A DNA stretch of 64,000 bases from Spartinivicinus ruber (GCF_011009015.1 NZ_CP048878.1:1897001-1961000); one strand, 5' to 3'. Positions 1 through 9,193 are shown, counted from the stretch's first letter. Numbers and translations are program-made. The notes: a model not told the origin generated them from the sequence alone.

Positions 1-168
1 ATCCTCTCCATTAACGAATTCAAAGCTTGATGAGTCAATTGTTACGCCTATGGCGAATGCAGATGAGTGCGCTTTTCGGCAGGTTTGGCAGTGGCAACAC
101 TCTATGGTTGATATTGCTGTATTGACTTGATACATCACGGTACCGCAAAGGCACTCACCACGATACAT
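1..168 (-). CDS. GFA-domain protein (glutathione-dependent formaldehyde-activating enzyme family), C-terminus beyond the window
   Basis: The gene runs off the left edge, so only the first 56 residues are visible. They begin MYRGECLCGTVMYQV and continue with CCHCQTCRK and HSSAFA. This is the zinc-binding start of the GFA/CENP-V fold, with CxC and CxxC cysteine ligands. Family members bind zinc; a few act on glutathione adducts, but most have no assigned substrate. The start is the ATG at 166-168 on the minus strand, preceded by CAGGAG at good spacing. Family assignment is firm; the specific reaction is unknown. Confidence 0.8.
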   Translation of the reverse strand, partial: MYRGECLCGTVMYQVNTAISTIECCHCQTCRKAHSSAFAIGVTIDSSSFEFVNGED

Positions 169-263
169 GGTAAACTCCTGAGAATTAACTTATTTTGGAT
201 AAGTTAAACTACTTTTGTATTGATGTCATAATCTATTTACCTGCTTTCAGAAACATTTCTCAT

Positions 264-989
264 TTAGAATCTAACAGACCCTTGAGAAAGCTGGATTCCT
301 TTTAATTTTTTGACTGTTTCCTCATTGAGAGGATTGTTATTTACCTCTACCAAAATGAACTTATGAACTTCAGGAAGCGTTAAAGTGGTAATGCGATTAT
401 TTATGGCATTTAGTGTTGATAAGTTGATGTTTTTTGATACATCAAGATCGCTAATTTTATTGGAGGAAATATCTATATGGCTTAGCTTAATATTATTTGA
501 AAAATTAATCTTCTTAAGAATGTTACTTTCTATAGTAATTTCTTCTAATTTAGTATTATGTATAGTATTGAGGGTATCCAGTTTATTGTTAGATAGCATC
601 AGTATTCTAATGTTAGAGTTACTGCTTAGATCAAGTTTGGAGAGTTGATTTCCCGAAAGGTTGAGCTCTTCTAACAATGGGTTCTTTGAAATATTCAGTT
701 GTTGTATTTGGTTTTCAGCAAGGTTTATTTTCTTAATATTTGGAAGGTACTCTACTTCATCTGCATACATGATTTTCATATTAGGACAGTCAATAAACTC
801 TATTTCTTTCAAAACTTGTTTTTCATTTTTAGCTAAACAGCGGTAAAAGTACTCATCTTTAAACCTGATATCTGAAACATATTTTAAGTTGGATTTTTGT
901 GATGAGTTGGCAAAACTTATATTTTTAAATAATAAAGTAAGAAATATGGTACTAAAAAATATAACTAATTTTAAAATTTTGTTGCTCAT
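264..989 (-). CDS. Secreted leucine-rich-repeat protein
   Basis: This 241-residue protein has a lysine-containing N-terminus and a hydrophobic stretch to about residue 27 (a signal peptide). A short cap with two cysteines (CLAKN and DCPNM) follows, then about seven LRR units of 20-21 residues of the type LEELNLSGNQLSKLDLSSN, ending in a short closing segment (NNPLNEETVKKLK). The repeats resemble bacterial internalin/InlJ-type LRRs, which usually bind proteins or glycans outside the cell. No anchor or lipobox is visible, so it is probably periplasmic or released. An AAGGGAT ribosome site precedes the ATG. Ligand unknown. Confidence 0.75.
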   Translation of the reverse strand: MSNKILKLVIFFSTIFLTLLFKNISFANSSQKSNLKYVSDIRFKDEYFYRCLAKNEKQVLKEIEFIDCPNMKIMYADEVEYLPNIKKINLAENQIQQLNISKNPLLEELNLSGNQLSKLDLSSNSNIRILMLSNNKLDTLNTIHNTKLEEITIESNILKKINFSNNIKLSHIDISSNKISDLDVSKNINLSTLNAINNRITTLTLPEVHKFILVEVNNNPLNEETVKKLKGIQLSQGSVRF

Positions 990-1325
990 AAAAGTATCCC
1001 TTTAGTATAATATATCCAAGAGTAAATATCATATTTTGTATAAGGTATGCATTGCCTTTCATCAAGATTCTTTTATCAAGAGTAGTTCAATAAGCATCCA
1101 TCTCCATTAATAAATTATGGGAAGAATTGATAGTTATCAGTTAATAGTCCTTCAGTTATTTCTTATCTATTATTTAATTTTTCTCGAATATTACATCGGG
1201 TGTTAATTGTTTTGCTCGATAGTTACCTCCTTTTTGCGATATAAGTCTAATCCAGGTAGGTAAAGTGGGGCTTTATCTACTAATACTAATTGGAATAACA
1301 AAAATAAGACAAGTAAGGTGTTTAA
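990..1325. other. Divergent intergenic region between LRR and ceramidase genes
   Basis: This is an AT-rich 336-bp gap with no gene that I can see. On the minus strand a TATACT hexamer lies about 25 bases upstream of the LRR start and could be its -10 box. On the plus strand AGTAAGGTG just before 1326 is the ribosome site of the ceramidase gene. Confidence 0.5.
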
Positions 1326-3362
1326 ATGAAGCTACTAATACAGATTTGTATCGCGCTAAGTGTAATTTTTATTTCAATTTCCAGCTGGGGGTATGCCAAT
1401 AATTATTTAATAGGGCAGGCCAAGAGAGATATTACTGGACCTGCAGCAGAAGTGGTGATGTTAGGATATGCTAAAGCCGATCAAGTGGCGGCAGGGATTC
1501 ATCAACGGTTGTGGGCTAGGGCATTTGTAGTCACTGACAGGTTTGATCAACAAAGGGTTGCTTTAGTGACTATTGATGCTGGCATGGTTTTTCAAGGCAT
1601 AACCCAAGCAGTAGTACGGCAGCTGCGGCAAAAATTAGGTAATCGTTATAGCGACAGGAATTTGCTAATTACTGCCACTCATACTCACAGTGGGCCAGGT
1701 GGCTTTTCTCACTATGCGTTATATAACATCTCCAGCAAAGGTTTTATTAAAGAAAATTTCCAGGTAGTGGTAGATGGTATTACGGATGCTATTCTAGCAG
1801 CAGACCAACAACTTAAACCGGGTTATATTTTGTTGAATAAAGGTAAATTGACAGGAGCTAATAAAAATCGTTCTTTAGAAGCTTATTTGAATAATCATGA
1901 CGCTGAATATTTTCCTGCAGAAGATCAGCAAATGACTATTTTAAAATTTATACGGCAAGGAAAGCCGATTGGTTTATTATCTTGGTTTCCTACCCACGCT
2001 GTTTCCATGTCAAATGCCAATAGATTAATTTCTGGTGATAATAAAGGTTATGCGGCTTATTTGTTTGAGCAGAGAATACAACAGCAGGTGGGTGATGTTG
2101 ACTTTGTGGCAGCATTTGCCCAGTCTAATGCTGCTGATATGTCACCTAATTTAGCACTAGATGGTACAGGGCCAACCAAAGACGCTTTTGCTAATACACG
2201 TATTATTGGGGAGCGACAATTTAACAAAGCGTGGTCTCTTTATAAAACGGCTGCTATCCAGTTAACTGGGCCTGTTGAGTTTCGTCATCGCTATGTAAAT
2301 ATGGCTAACCAACAAGTGTTGCCTGAATTTACTGATGGTAAGCAACGCGAAACTTGTACTGCTGCACTGGGCTATGCATTTGCGGCTGGGACTGAAGATG
2401 GGCGTGGACCGTTTTCATTTAAAGAAGGGGCATTAAAGGAAAACCCTTTCTGGAAAGCAATTACCTGGATGCTTACCCAACCATCTGCAGCACTGAAGCG
2501 CTGTCAGGCGCCTAAACCTATTTTACTAGCTCAGGGAAATTTTAAGCCGTTTCCATGGAGTCCGGAAGTTTTACCTGTCAGTTTATTGCGAATCGGTCAG
2601 CTGGGTTTATTAGGCTTGCCTGCCGAAGTAACAGTTATGGCTGGACGACGCTTAAAAACGACAGTTAGTGTACAAGCACAAAGCTTATTTTCACACCTGG
2701 TAGTAGCAGGTTATGCCAATGCCTATGCAGGCTATTTAACCACCCAAGAAGAATATAATAAGCAGCACTATGAAGGGGGGTCTACTCATTTTGGTCCCTG
2801 GACGCTAGCTGCTTACCGCCAAGCCTTTGCTGGCCTGGCACAATCTTTAGTTGAGGGCTCAGATATTACTCATGAAAATGAGCCATTACCAAGAGATTTG
2901 GCTGCGCATCAACTCAACTTTCAAACTGGTGTTGTTTATGATCAGCCTCCACTCTTTAAACATATAGGGGATCGGGTAACAGACGTTAAAACTCAATATC
3001 AATCCGGTGAAACAGTAGAGGTGAGTTTTTGGGCCGGTCATCCAAAAAATAATTTGAAAACTGGAAGCAGTTATTTATTTGTGGAGCAACTAGTTCAGGT
3101 AAATGATAAGCAAATTTGGCAGCCTGTTTTTACTGATAATGATTGGAGCACCCGTTATCATTGGCAGAGAAAAGATCCATTATGGGGGACTTCAGTAGTA
3201 ACAATTAGTTGGCAAATTCCTATTGATCAGCAACCAGGACGTTATCGTATCCGACACGAAGGTACATACAAAAAGAATTGGACTTATCAGTTGTTGGATT
3301 ATCAAGGTACTTCAAGTGAGTTTGCAGTGGTTGCAAATAAACTTACAAGAAAGGTGAAGTAA
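1326..3362 (+). CDS. Neutral/alkaline ceramidase, secreted
   Basis: This 678-residue enzyme of the neutral ceramidase family hydrolyses the amide bond of ceramide to sphingosine and fatty acid. It has a signal peptide (about residues 1-24) and the N-terminal segment LIGQAKRDITGPAAEV typical of the family. Visible motifs are zinc-ligand HTHSGPGG (around residue 119), WFPTHAVSMSN with the next histidine ligand, and NAADMSPN, which matches the N-x-x-D-x-SPN nucleophile-serine region. A late PAEVTVMAGRR and YANAYAGYLTT contain the expected glutamate and tyrosine. The C-terminal immunoglobulin-like domain is present, so length matches the family. It stands alone with its own promoter region. Likely secreted to use eukaryotic sphingolipids; the host relationship is inference. 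Confidence 0.9.
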   Translation: MKLLIQICIALSVIFISISSWGYANNYLIGQAKRDITGPAAEVVMLGYAKADQVAAGIHQRLWARAFVVTDRFDQQRVALVTIDAGMVFQGITQAVVRQLRQKLGNRYSDRNLLITATHTHSGPGGFSHYALYNISSKGFIKENFQVVVDGITDAILAADQQLKPGYILLNKGKLTGANKNRSLEAYLNNHDAEYFPAEDQQMTILKFIRQGKPIGLLSWFPTHAVSMSNANRLISGDNKGYAAYLFEQRIQQQVGDVDFVAAFAQSNAADMSPNLALDGTGPTKDAFANTRIIGERQFNKAWSLYKTAAIQLTGPVEFRHRYVNMANQQVLPEFTDGKQRETCTAALGYAFAAGTEDGRGPFSFKEGALKENPFWKAITWMLTQPSAALKRCQAPKPILLAQGNFKPFPWSPEVLPVSLLRIGQLGLLGLPAEVTVMAGRRLKTTVSVQAQSLFSHLVVAGYANAYAGYLTTQEEYNKQHYEGGSTHFGPWTLAAYRQAFAGLAQSLVEGSDITHENEPLPRDLAAHQLNFQTGVVYDQPPLFKHIGDRVTDVKTQYQSGETVEVSFWAGHPKNNLKTGSSYLFVEQLVQVNDKQIWQPVFTDNDWSTRYHWQRKDPLWGTSVVTISWQIPIDQQPGRYRIRHEGTYKKNWTYQLLDYQGTSSEFAVVANKLTRKVK

Positions 3363-3391
3363 TAAGGCAACGCAAGGGAAGTTAAAATGTA

Positions 3392-3420
3392 ACCAGGGGC
3401 GGTAATTTTAGGTCCCTGGT
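3392..3420. terminator. Hairpin after ceramidase gene
   Basis: ACCAGGG (3392-3398) pairs with CCCTGGT (3414-3420). The loop is 15 bases and there is no strong T tract, so this is only a weak terminator candidate between two convergent genes. Confidence 0.35.
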
Positions 3421-3456
3421 AATTGAAAGTAGAAAACTGAAAAGGAAGCTAGTGAA

Positions 3457-3864
3457 CTAGAGCTGATTGCTACGGAAGCTTTGCAGTTCAGTCATTAGCC
3501 ATTCCCTACTGGACATTGGGGGGTGGTCTTTACACAGCACATGATAATCTTTACCTGTGAGTGTACTTCGGCTAGCAGCTAGTTGGATAAAGCGCTCTGT
3601 GGTTTGAATGTCTTCTTTGAAATAGTCAAATTTGTTTTGAATATGTTGCGCTGCTTCAAGAGAGCTATGTCTAGCACCATTACGCATCATAGTGCAGGCA
3701 GAGTTTCTAACAAACTCAAGCAAGTGTTTCACTTCTTGTTTTTGTTCCAAGCCTAAAGCCTGGTCTTGATTCTTAGGCATCTCTGCCTGGCTATTGCTGA
3801 ACGTTGGGATAGTCAAGCTAAACATAGTTATCATGAGTAATAGCTTATTGACTAAGTTGAACAT
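3457..3864 (-). CDS. Hypothetical exported protein
   Basis: This 135-residue protein has an apparent signal peptide (hydrophobic about residues 6-20, cleavage near SNSQA). The mature part is polar and mostly helical in character, with two cysteines (NSACTMM and VLCKDHPP) that could form a disulfide. I do not recognise the family. It is convergent with the ceramidase gene and has a long AT-rich upstream region. Confidence 0.6.
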   Translation of the reverse strand: MFNLVNKLLLMITMFSLTIPTFSNSQAEMPKNQDQALGLEQKQEVKHLLEFVRNSACTMMRNGARHSSLEAAQHIQNKFDYFKEDIQTTERFIQLAASRSTLTGKDYHVLCKDHPPMSSREWLMTELQSFRSNQL

Positions 3865-4507
3865 AATGTGATCACCCTCTATTCAGTGTATTTAATACTC
3901 ACAACTAAACCTAATTCACAGTTTATAAAGGTTGCTGATTTTCACCTTTAGTTTAGAAAAGATCAAATAAGTAGTTATGCGATTCTGTGAATTGATCCAC
4001 TAAAAAATAAAATTAAACTTAAATGACTAACAAAAAAATAGCTGTTGCAACCCTAGAGATAAATATTTCAATCGCTAATCTGTATGTTTGTGTTTACTGA
4101 CATTGTTTTTTCTATTTCTATCCATAACGACGAGTCGTAGTGAATAGACTATGAACTTATTATCAGTGTGAATTAGATGAGCTTCAAACAATAATTTTGC
4201 TGTATTTCTTAGCTTTTATTATGCCAGAGTAAACAGGTTATTTGTGTGCAGTTATTAACCTAAAACAGCTTTAACTGGAAGAGTTGTTTATTCTGTGATA
4301 AGCACTTGGTTATTATTTGGTAACTGTTACGTTGAGTTAGTAACTGATGTGTATGAATTTTGGTACTTTCGTTTTTTATTTTATTGTAATGCTTTATCCA
4401 TGTTAATTTATTAATATACAGGCTACATATTCAGTATATTGATTGGTTTTTTACACTGAATAAATTGATGCTTCATTTTTAATTAGGTAGTTTTCGTTTT
4501 ATTTCCT
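3865..4507. other. Long AT-rich intergenic region
   Basis: There are about 640 bases without a credible gene on either strand. An ATTCAGT/ACTGAAT inverted repeat near 4430-4463 is the only structure noticed, and its 20-base loop makes it unconvincing. The promoter for the 3457-3864 gene should lie at its left end. Confidence 0.4.
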
Positions 4508-5245
4508 TCAGGGCTGAGTAGTGTGATACAGCCTATTATAAAACTGTGCTACAGCAGTTTTTTTCAACCGATACAGGGTAGCAGGTCGGTTACTGCCATA
4601 GCGTTTTTCACCAGTATCTTCTAATAAATCTTCATTTAAAAAACGGTTGCGAATTGATCGCATGGGGGGGGTTTTGCCAAGAATAGCCAGAAATACATCA
4701 CTGATATCTGCTAGAGTGAAACACTCGGGCAATAAATAAACAGGTAAAGAAGTATATTGCACTTTATTTTGCAAACGCTCTAATGCCAGAGAAATCAGTT
4801 GGTTATGGTCAAAGGCCAAGGGATGCCCAATAGTGTTACCTTGTAAGTTTAACCAGCGAGTATCAGGAAGCAGAGACTGATTCACTGCACTACCTGGAAA
4901 CAATGCATAGTACATCACCGTAATAGACCAACCTCGGGGGTCTCGTTGCTGATTACCGACTGTTTGTACTTGCTCTAAGTAAGGGGCGGTTGTACCTATC
5001 TTTGCAACCAATTTGCGTTGAGCTGCTGCATCCAAGTCATTATCTTTGCTGATATCAATAAACCCACCTGGTAATGCCCACTGTTCCTTTTCTGGATGCT
5101 GGTGGCGTAAACAGGTTAAGACTTGGAGTCGGTGGTTGTGAAACCGAAACGGTACTATATCCACTGTGCATAATGGCACATCAAAATCTTGAACATTGTA
5201 TTGAGCAAGATATTCGGCTTCTGTAACTTGAGAGTGATCAACCAT
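4508..5245 (-). CDS. nrtR: NrtR-type transcriptional regulator (Nudix domain plus winged helix)
   Basis: This 245-residue protein has an N-terminal Nudix-like domain (about residues 20-150) and a C-terminal winged helix containing RFLNEDLLEDTG and KRYGSNRPATLYRL, typical of NrtR repressors of NAD metabolism. The Nudix box is degenerate: after GGFID the expected catalytic Glu is Lys, and the REx2EE core reads RKLVAK. It therefore probably senses ADP-ribose rather than hydrolysing it, as described for NrtR proteins. It is divergent from pncA-pncB across about 350 bp, the classical arrangement of regulator and NAD salvage target. Confidence is high from domain order and context. Confidence 0.9.
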   Translation of the reverse strand: MVDHSQVTEAEYLAQYNVQDFDVPLCTVDIVPFRFHNHRLQVLTCLRHQHPEKEQWALPGGFIDISKDNDLDAAAQRKLVAKIGTTAPYLEQVQTVGNQQRDPRGWSITVMYYALFPGSAVNQSLLPDTRWLNLQGNTIGHPLAFDHNQLISLALERLQNKVQYTSLPVYLLPECFTLADISDVFLAILGKTPPMRSIRNRFLNEDLLEDTGEKRYGSNRPATLYRLKKTAVAQFYNRLYHTTQP

Positions 5246-5469
5246 CGTGTCTAAAACGGCTTATTGTCAATGTTGCTACCTGTTTCAGTATGGAAATACC
5301 AATACTGCTGTGTTTATACCATCAATTTTGATTACTGCAAGTTAAAGAGCATCTCTAGTAATTGTTTAAGGTCTATGCGTAAGCTGATGGGGGCTTGAAC
5401 ATTACGATAGCCACAAATTTACGCCATCAGCGATTAATTTCATTATAATGGCCGCTTTTTGTTATTTGT

Positions 5470-5485
5470 GTGTTAACAGGCCCTA
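5470..5485 (+). repeat. Solo sequence identical to the end of the local IS5-family element
   Basis: GTGTTAACAGGCCCTA is identical over 16 bases to the right end of the IS at 44122-44927, including two bases of its CTAG target. No partner end or transposase remnant was seen nearby. It may be an IS scar or an older target; chance is not excluded. Confidence 0.4.
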
Positions 5486-5520
5486 ACCCTTTAAAACCAA
5501 TCGGGCTTAATTTGATCAAA

Positions 5521-5541
5521 AAGTAACAAGTTGCTTGACTT
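5521..5541. promoter_or_regulatory. Candidate NrtR operator upstream of pncA
   Basis: AAGTAACAAG-TTG-CTTGACTT is an imperfect inverted repeat (AAGT..CAAG / CTTG.ACTT). It lies 55 bases before the preferred pncA start, in the nrtR-pncA divergent region. Assignment to NrtR rests on position only; I cannot match it to a published NrtR motif. Confidence 0.3.
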
Positions 5542-5596
5542 GAAAAGGAACCTAATTCACTATGTTAATGAATTAGGTTCTTTAAGAAGGTGGGTC

Positions 5597-6331
5597 ATGG
5601 TAGAATATGACATGATTAAAAATGACACTAAAGAAGCGAAACAGGTTGCCACTAAAGCCAATGCTAACGTTGTGACAACCGCTGTAATCAGTGTCGGCCC
5701 TAAGCATACGGTGGCTTCATTTGATGTAGATGCACAAAATTGCTTTACACCAGTTTGTCCTAATGAGCTGCCTGTACCAGAAGGTACTGACATAGTGGCA
5801 GAATTGAACCAACAGGCAGAATTAGCCCAATATCGTTTAGGGTCTAAAGATGCCCACTCTCCTCAGGCAGTTTGGGTTGCTGATCAAAATCATCCACCGT
5901 TAAGTCCGTTAAAGGGCAAGAATGTTGATGTGTATTGGCCCCTACATGCCGTACCTGGGACAAAAGGGTTTACACTTATTGAAGGGCTGCCTGAAATAAC
6001 TGCCTACGATTTTTTTGTTTGGAAAGGAATTGAGCCAGATATGCATCCTTATGGTGCTTGCTATCACGATTTGACCGACACTAAAAGCACGGGTGTCATT
6101 GAATACCTATTGGTGCATAAGGTCAGAACTGTGCTGGTGGGTGGGTTAGCTTTGGATTACTGTGTTAAAACAACTGCGTTACAGCTGGCCAAAGCTAAGT
6201 TTCAGGTGATTGTTAACCTGGCGGCTTGTCGGGGAATTGCAGAAAACAGTATTAATGAAGCGCTTAATGACATGCATAAAGCGGGCATTTTACTTATAAA
6301 GTCAGCGGCACAAGTTAAGATCAGTCAGTAA
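5597..6331 (+). CDS. pncA: Nicotinamidase
   Basis: Converts nicotinamide to nicotinate plus ammonia, the first step of the Preiss-Handler salvage route. An isochorismatase-fold core is visible: FDVDAQNCF with the catalytic Asp, KDAHSP as the metal-ligand region, WPLHAVPGT, VWKGIEPD with the catalytic Lys, and GGLALDYCVKTTAL with the nucleophilic Cys. An upstream TTG at 5531 is in frame. I prefer the ATG at 5597 because AGAAGG sits 6-7 bases before it and the extra 22 residues are not family-like. Even so, the 244-residue product has about 35 extra N-terminal residues. pncB starts 10 bases downstream, so they form an operon. Confidence 0.88.
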   Translation: MVEYDMIKNDTKEAKQVATKANANVVTTAVISVGPKHTVASFDVDAQNCFTPVCPNELPVPEGTDIVAELNQQAELAQYRLGSKDAHSPQAVWVADQNHPPLSPLKGKNVDVYWPLHAVPGTKGFTLIEGLPEITAYDFFVWKGIEPDMHPYGACYHDLTDTKSTGVIEYLLVHKVRTVLVGGLALDYCVKTTALQLAKAKFQVIVNLAACRGIAENSINEALNDMHKAGILLIKSAAQVKISQ

Positions 6332-6341
6332 GGAATAGCCC

Positions 6342-7532
6342 ATGTCCCGATCAATTATTAAAACCCCTTTGGATACCGATTTATACAAATTTACTATGCA
6401 GCAGGCCATGCTGCATCAGTATCCAGAGGCAGATGCTGTTGTGTGCTTTAAATGTCGTAGTGACTTTGACTTAAGGCCATACCTTCATGAAATACGGGAT
6501 GAAGTAGAGGCTTTATCTGAACTCTATTTCCGTGAAGATGAGCTGCGCTATTTAAAACAACTGCGGTATATAAAAAAAGATTATGTCGATTATTTGCGCT
6601 TATTCCGGTTAAATCCTAAGCATGTAAGAGTATTTATTGAAGATGGCCAGTTGGCGATTACCATTCATGGGCCATGGGTTCATATTACCCATTTTGAAAT
6701 TTATATTTTAGCTATCATCAGTGAGGTGGTAGCACGTAATAAGTATCCTGATGTGGACTATAACGAAGGGCGTCGTCGTCTTTATGAAAAAATAAAAATG
6801 ATTAAGCAGGCTGCAACGAAAGTTGATTTGTCAGGTTTTAGTTTGGCTGAGTTTGGTACCCGCCGTCGTTTTTCCAGAGAATGGCAGTTTGAGGTTGTTG
6901 ATATTTTAAAGCACGAGCTGGGTGAATATTTAGTGGGTACCAGTAATGTAGATTTTGCCCGTGAGCTTGAATTGTCGCCAATTGGGACCATGGCTCATGA
7001 GTGGCTACAGGCCCATCAGGCACTAGGGGTGAGACTAATCGATAGTCAAAAGGCTGCTTTGGATGCTTGGGTAAAAGAATATCGGGGTGACTTGGGTGTC
7101 GCGCTAACAGATGTGATTAGCATGGATGCATTTTTACATGACTTTGACATGTATTTTGCCAAACTGTTTGATGGGATTCGCCAGGATTCTGGAGATCCGA
7201 TTACCTGGGGTGAAAAAGCAATCGCCCATTATGAGCGGTTAGGTATTAACCCAAAAAGTAAAACCTTAATTTTCAGTGATAGTTTAGACATTCCACGAGC
7301 ACTTGAAATATACCAGCACTTTGCCAATAGAATAAATGTCAGTTTTGGTATTGGGACTAATTTAACGAATGATTTAGGCTGTCCAAGCCTAAACATCGTG
7401 ATTAAAATGGTTGAGTGCAATGGTCAGCCAGTAGCGAAATTATCGGACAGTACTGGCAAAATTATGTGCCAAGATGCAACCTACGTGGAGTATTTAAAGC
7501 AGGTTTTTCATTATAACGGACCTACCGTTTAA
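6342..7532 (+). CDS. pncB: Nicotinate phosphoribosyltransferase
   Basis: This 396-residue enzyme joins nicotinate to PRPP to give nicotinate mononucleotide. It begins with the characteristic TPLDTDLYKFTMQQAMLHQY and contains FGTRRRFSREWQ, GTSNVDFARE, DGIRQDSGDP and FSDSLDIPRALEI, all hallmark segments of bacterial PncB, at the usual length. An AAGGAATAG ribosome site follows directly on the pncA stop. With pncA it forms a complete nicotinamide salvage module, presumably repressed by the adjacent NrtR. Confidence 0.95.
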   Translation: MSRSIIKTPLDTDLYKFTMQQAMLHQYPEADAVVCFKCRSDFDLRPYLHEIRDEVEALSELYFREDELRYLKQLRYIKKDYVDYLRLFRLNPKHVRVFIEDGQLAITIHGPWVHITHFEIYILAIISEVVARNKYPDVDYNEGRRRLYEKIKMIKQAATKVDLSGFSLAEFGTRRRFSREWQFEVVDILKHELGEYLVGTSNVDFARELELSPIGTMAHEWLQAHQALGVRLIDSQKAALDAWVKEYRGDLGVALTDVISMDAFLHDFDMYFAKLFDGIRQDSGDPITWGEKAIAHYERLGINPKSKTLIFSDSLDIPRALEIYQHFANRINVSFGIGTNLTNDLGCPSLNIVIKMVECNGQPVAKLSDSTGKIMCQDATYVEYLKQVFHYNGPTV

Positions 7533-7657
7533 ACTAGTGCAGAATGAATCAGTAACAGTGTAAACGGCAGCACTGAATAGTTAGGTTGTAAATCTTGATA
7601 TTGTACAATTTCATGCCATGCTTATTGGTACTTATACTCGTAATAGAAGTGCCAATT

Positions 7658-7948
7658 ATGAACACTAAAAAAGTAATCAATCTGTCACTAAAATACCCTC
7701 GCATTACCGTGCGTACCCTCGCTACCTTAGCTGCTATTGGTGACAATGAAGGCAGCTCAGTTTCTGAAATTGCTCAACGAATGGAGGTTGGTGAAAAAAA
7801 TGTAGCCACCACGATTCGGCGATTAGAAGAGGGTAGAGCAGGAAACCCTGACGAGCAGCTGATTCGCGTAAAGCAAAATGCTAAAGATAAAAGGTTTAAA
7901 CTTATTTATCTGACAGCAAAAGGCCGTAACATTCTGAAAAAACTGTAG
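7658..7948 (+). CDS. Small winged-helix (MarR-like) DNA-binding protein
   Basis: The product is 96 residues from the ATG at 7658; upstream in-frame starts add a non-conserved hydrophobic stretch. A single winged helix is visible: helix-turn-helix around SSVSEIAQRMEVGEKNVATTIRRLEE, split here by the start of the recognition helix at VGEKNVATTI. A wing with KDKRFKLIYLTAKGRNIL follows, the usual MarR ending. It is shorter than MarR (about 140) and lacks long dimer helices. Ligand and targets are unknown. A strong terminator follows. Confidence 0.65.
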   Translation: MNTKKVINLSLKYPRITVRTLATLAAIGDNEGSSVSEIAQRMEVGEKNVATTIRRLEEGRAGNPDEQLIRVKQNAKDKRFKLIYLTAKGRNILKKL

Positions 7949-7977
7949 AGCCTGTAGAAATCTTCAGGCCAGATAAA

Positions 7978-8005
7978 AAAGCCCCGTTAATGATGGGGCT
8001 TTAAT
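7978..8005 (+). terminator. Intrinsic terminator
   Basis: AAAGCCCC (7978-7985) and GGGGCTTT (7995-8002) form a perfect 8-bp stem with a 9-base loop, and T-rich sequence follows. It ends the 7658-7948 transcript and may also act on the minus-strand gene at 8089. Confidence 0.85.
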
Positions 8006-8088
8006 TATTTACTGATTAATTCATTGTTCAATATAGGTATAGGTTAGGGAAGCTCATCACTACCACAGCCCTCTCCATCAGATAATGG

Positions 8089-9036
8089 CTATGGGAGTTC
8101 TGGTAATGGGTCTGGTTCAGGCTCTGGAAAATCTGGTAATGGTTCTGGTTCAGGCTCAACAGGCACTGGTGCAGAAGTGGTGAGCGGAGCCGTTTCCACA
8201 TGGGTAATCACATCCACTCGCTGTGGTCTAATTCTGCTCATACGTTTTTCCAGCGGGGTTAAGTGATTATATTGGCTTTGTTTGTTGCTTCTGAAAAAAT
8301 CAAACGGCACTGTAAAAGCAGCAGTCAAAACGTTGGTTTCTTTATTGACATTGTCGTGTTGGTATTCCGCCCCTAAGGTAACGCTGCTACCAGGGATACT
8401 GCTGACAATATTGGCGATATCGTATTCCAGCCTGACCCGACCGCCAGCAATATGCTCGGCACCATTTGCATCAAAATAATAGCTGCCACCATAAACGCGC
8501 ATTTGGTTATCGTCAGTCTCATCCCAAATGGGGAGTCGATAACCCACCTCAACATCTGCACCATGATAAGCAAATTCCTTGCGAATTTGATTGGTAGCTG
8601 TATTTCTGCTGACTTCTTTTTCTTTATCACCTATGGGAATATAAAAATTAAACCTAAAATCCCAGTCGAAGGAAATGACTTCAGCACCAAAGTTGAGTTG
8701 ATAAAAGTCATTGTTATGTTCGGTGCGTTTATTGCCAAGAAAACCGTAGCCACCAACAGCCCAGTCTTCATTAATGATTTCTCGGTAACCATAACCTGCT
8801 TGTGCTTCAGAGAAGTCATCTTTGGCCTTCGCCAAAATATTTAAATATGAAACGCTTGAGTCATCTTGAACTACAGGAATAAAGGAATTGAAGTCACCAA
8901 ATGAGCTATCGTCGGTATAGGCTCCCTCACCTGATAACCAGCCATCCCATTTATTAGTTGCTTCCTCTGCAAAGCTATTAGTACAAAGTAAAGTAGTACT
9001 AACACTAAAGACAATTAATGCTTTTTGTTTAATCAT
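8089..9036 (-). CDS. Inverse autotransporter beta-barrel protein with short proline-rich tail
   Basis: This 315-residue outer-membrane protein has a signal peptide (cleavage near SFA/EE) and an intimin/invasin-type barrel. Recognisable stretches are AGYGYREIINEDWAVGGYGF, NDFYQLNFGAEVIS and WDFRFNFYIPIG. In the family the barrel exports Ig-like passenger domains from its C-terminus. Here it is followed only by an EPEPEPLPDFP-like proline/glutamate tail and a TAG stop, so no passenger is present. The frame stays open after the TAG for 14 codons (8047-8088, ending in another ELP) before TAA at 8044. ATG 9036 is preferred to the upstream TTG at 9045. Confidence 0.75.
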   Translation of the reverse strand: MIKQKALIVFSVSTTLLCTNSFAEEATNKWDGWLSGEGAYTDDSSFGDFNSFIPVVQDDSSVSYLNILAKAKDDFSEAQAGYGYREIINEDWAVGGYGFLGNKRTEHNNDFYQLNFGAEVISFDWDFRFNFYIPIGDKEKEVSRNTATNQIRKEFAYHGADVEVGYRLPIWDETDDNQMRVYGGSYYFDANGAEHIAGGRVRLEYDIANIVSSIPGSSVTLGAEYQHDNVNKETNVLTAAFTVPFDFFRSNKQSQYNHLTPLEKRMSRIRPQRVDVITHVETAPLTTSAPVPVEPEPEPLPDFPEPEPDPLPELP

Positions 9037-9193
9037 ATTTACCAACTGCTTGGTTACTTCTGAGCCTACTCACTACTTATTTTGTTGAAGTGAAGACTAT
9101 AGTATTTAAATCATCCATTTAAAAAACTGTCGTAATCTACACAATATAAAACCATTAGTCAAAAACAAGCTTTTGGTCAAATAACGGACAGTA

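Larger units (their letters stand above)
5246..5596. other. nrtR/pncA divergent regulatory region
   Basis: The region holds both promoters. It includes an inverted repeat at 5521-5541 and a 16-base match to the end of the IS at 44122 (both listed separately). Confidence 0.5.

Noticed and set aside
385-648. Plus-strand frame inside the LRR gene
   Set aside because: It is the complement of LRR repeats, hydrophobic and without family features.
8282-8844. Several overlapping frames inside the inverse autotransporter gene
   Set aside because: Shadows of the barrel coding strand; the barrel protein itself is clearly recognisable.
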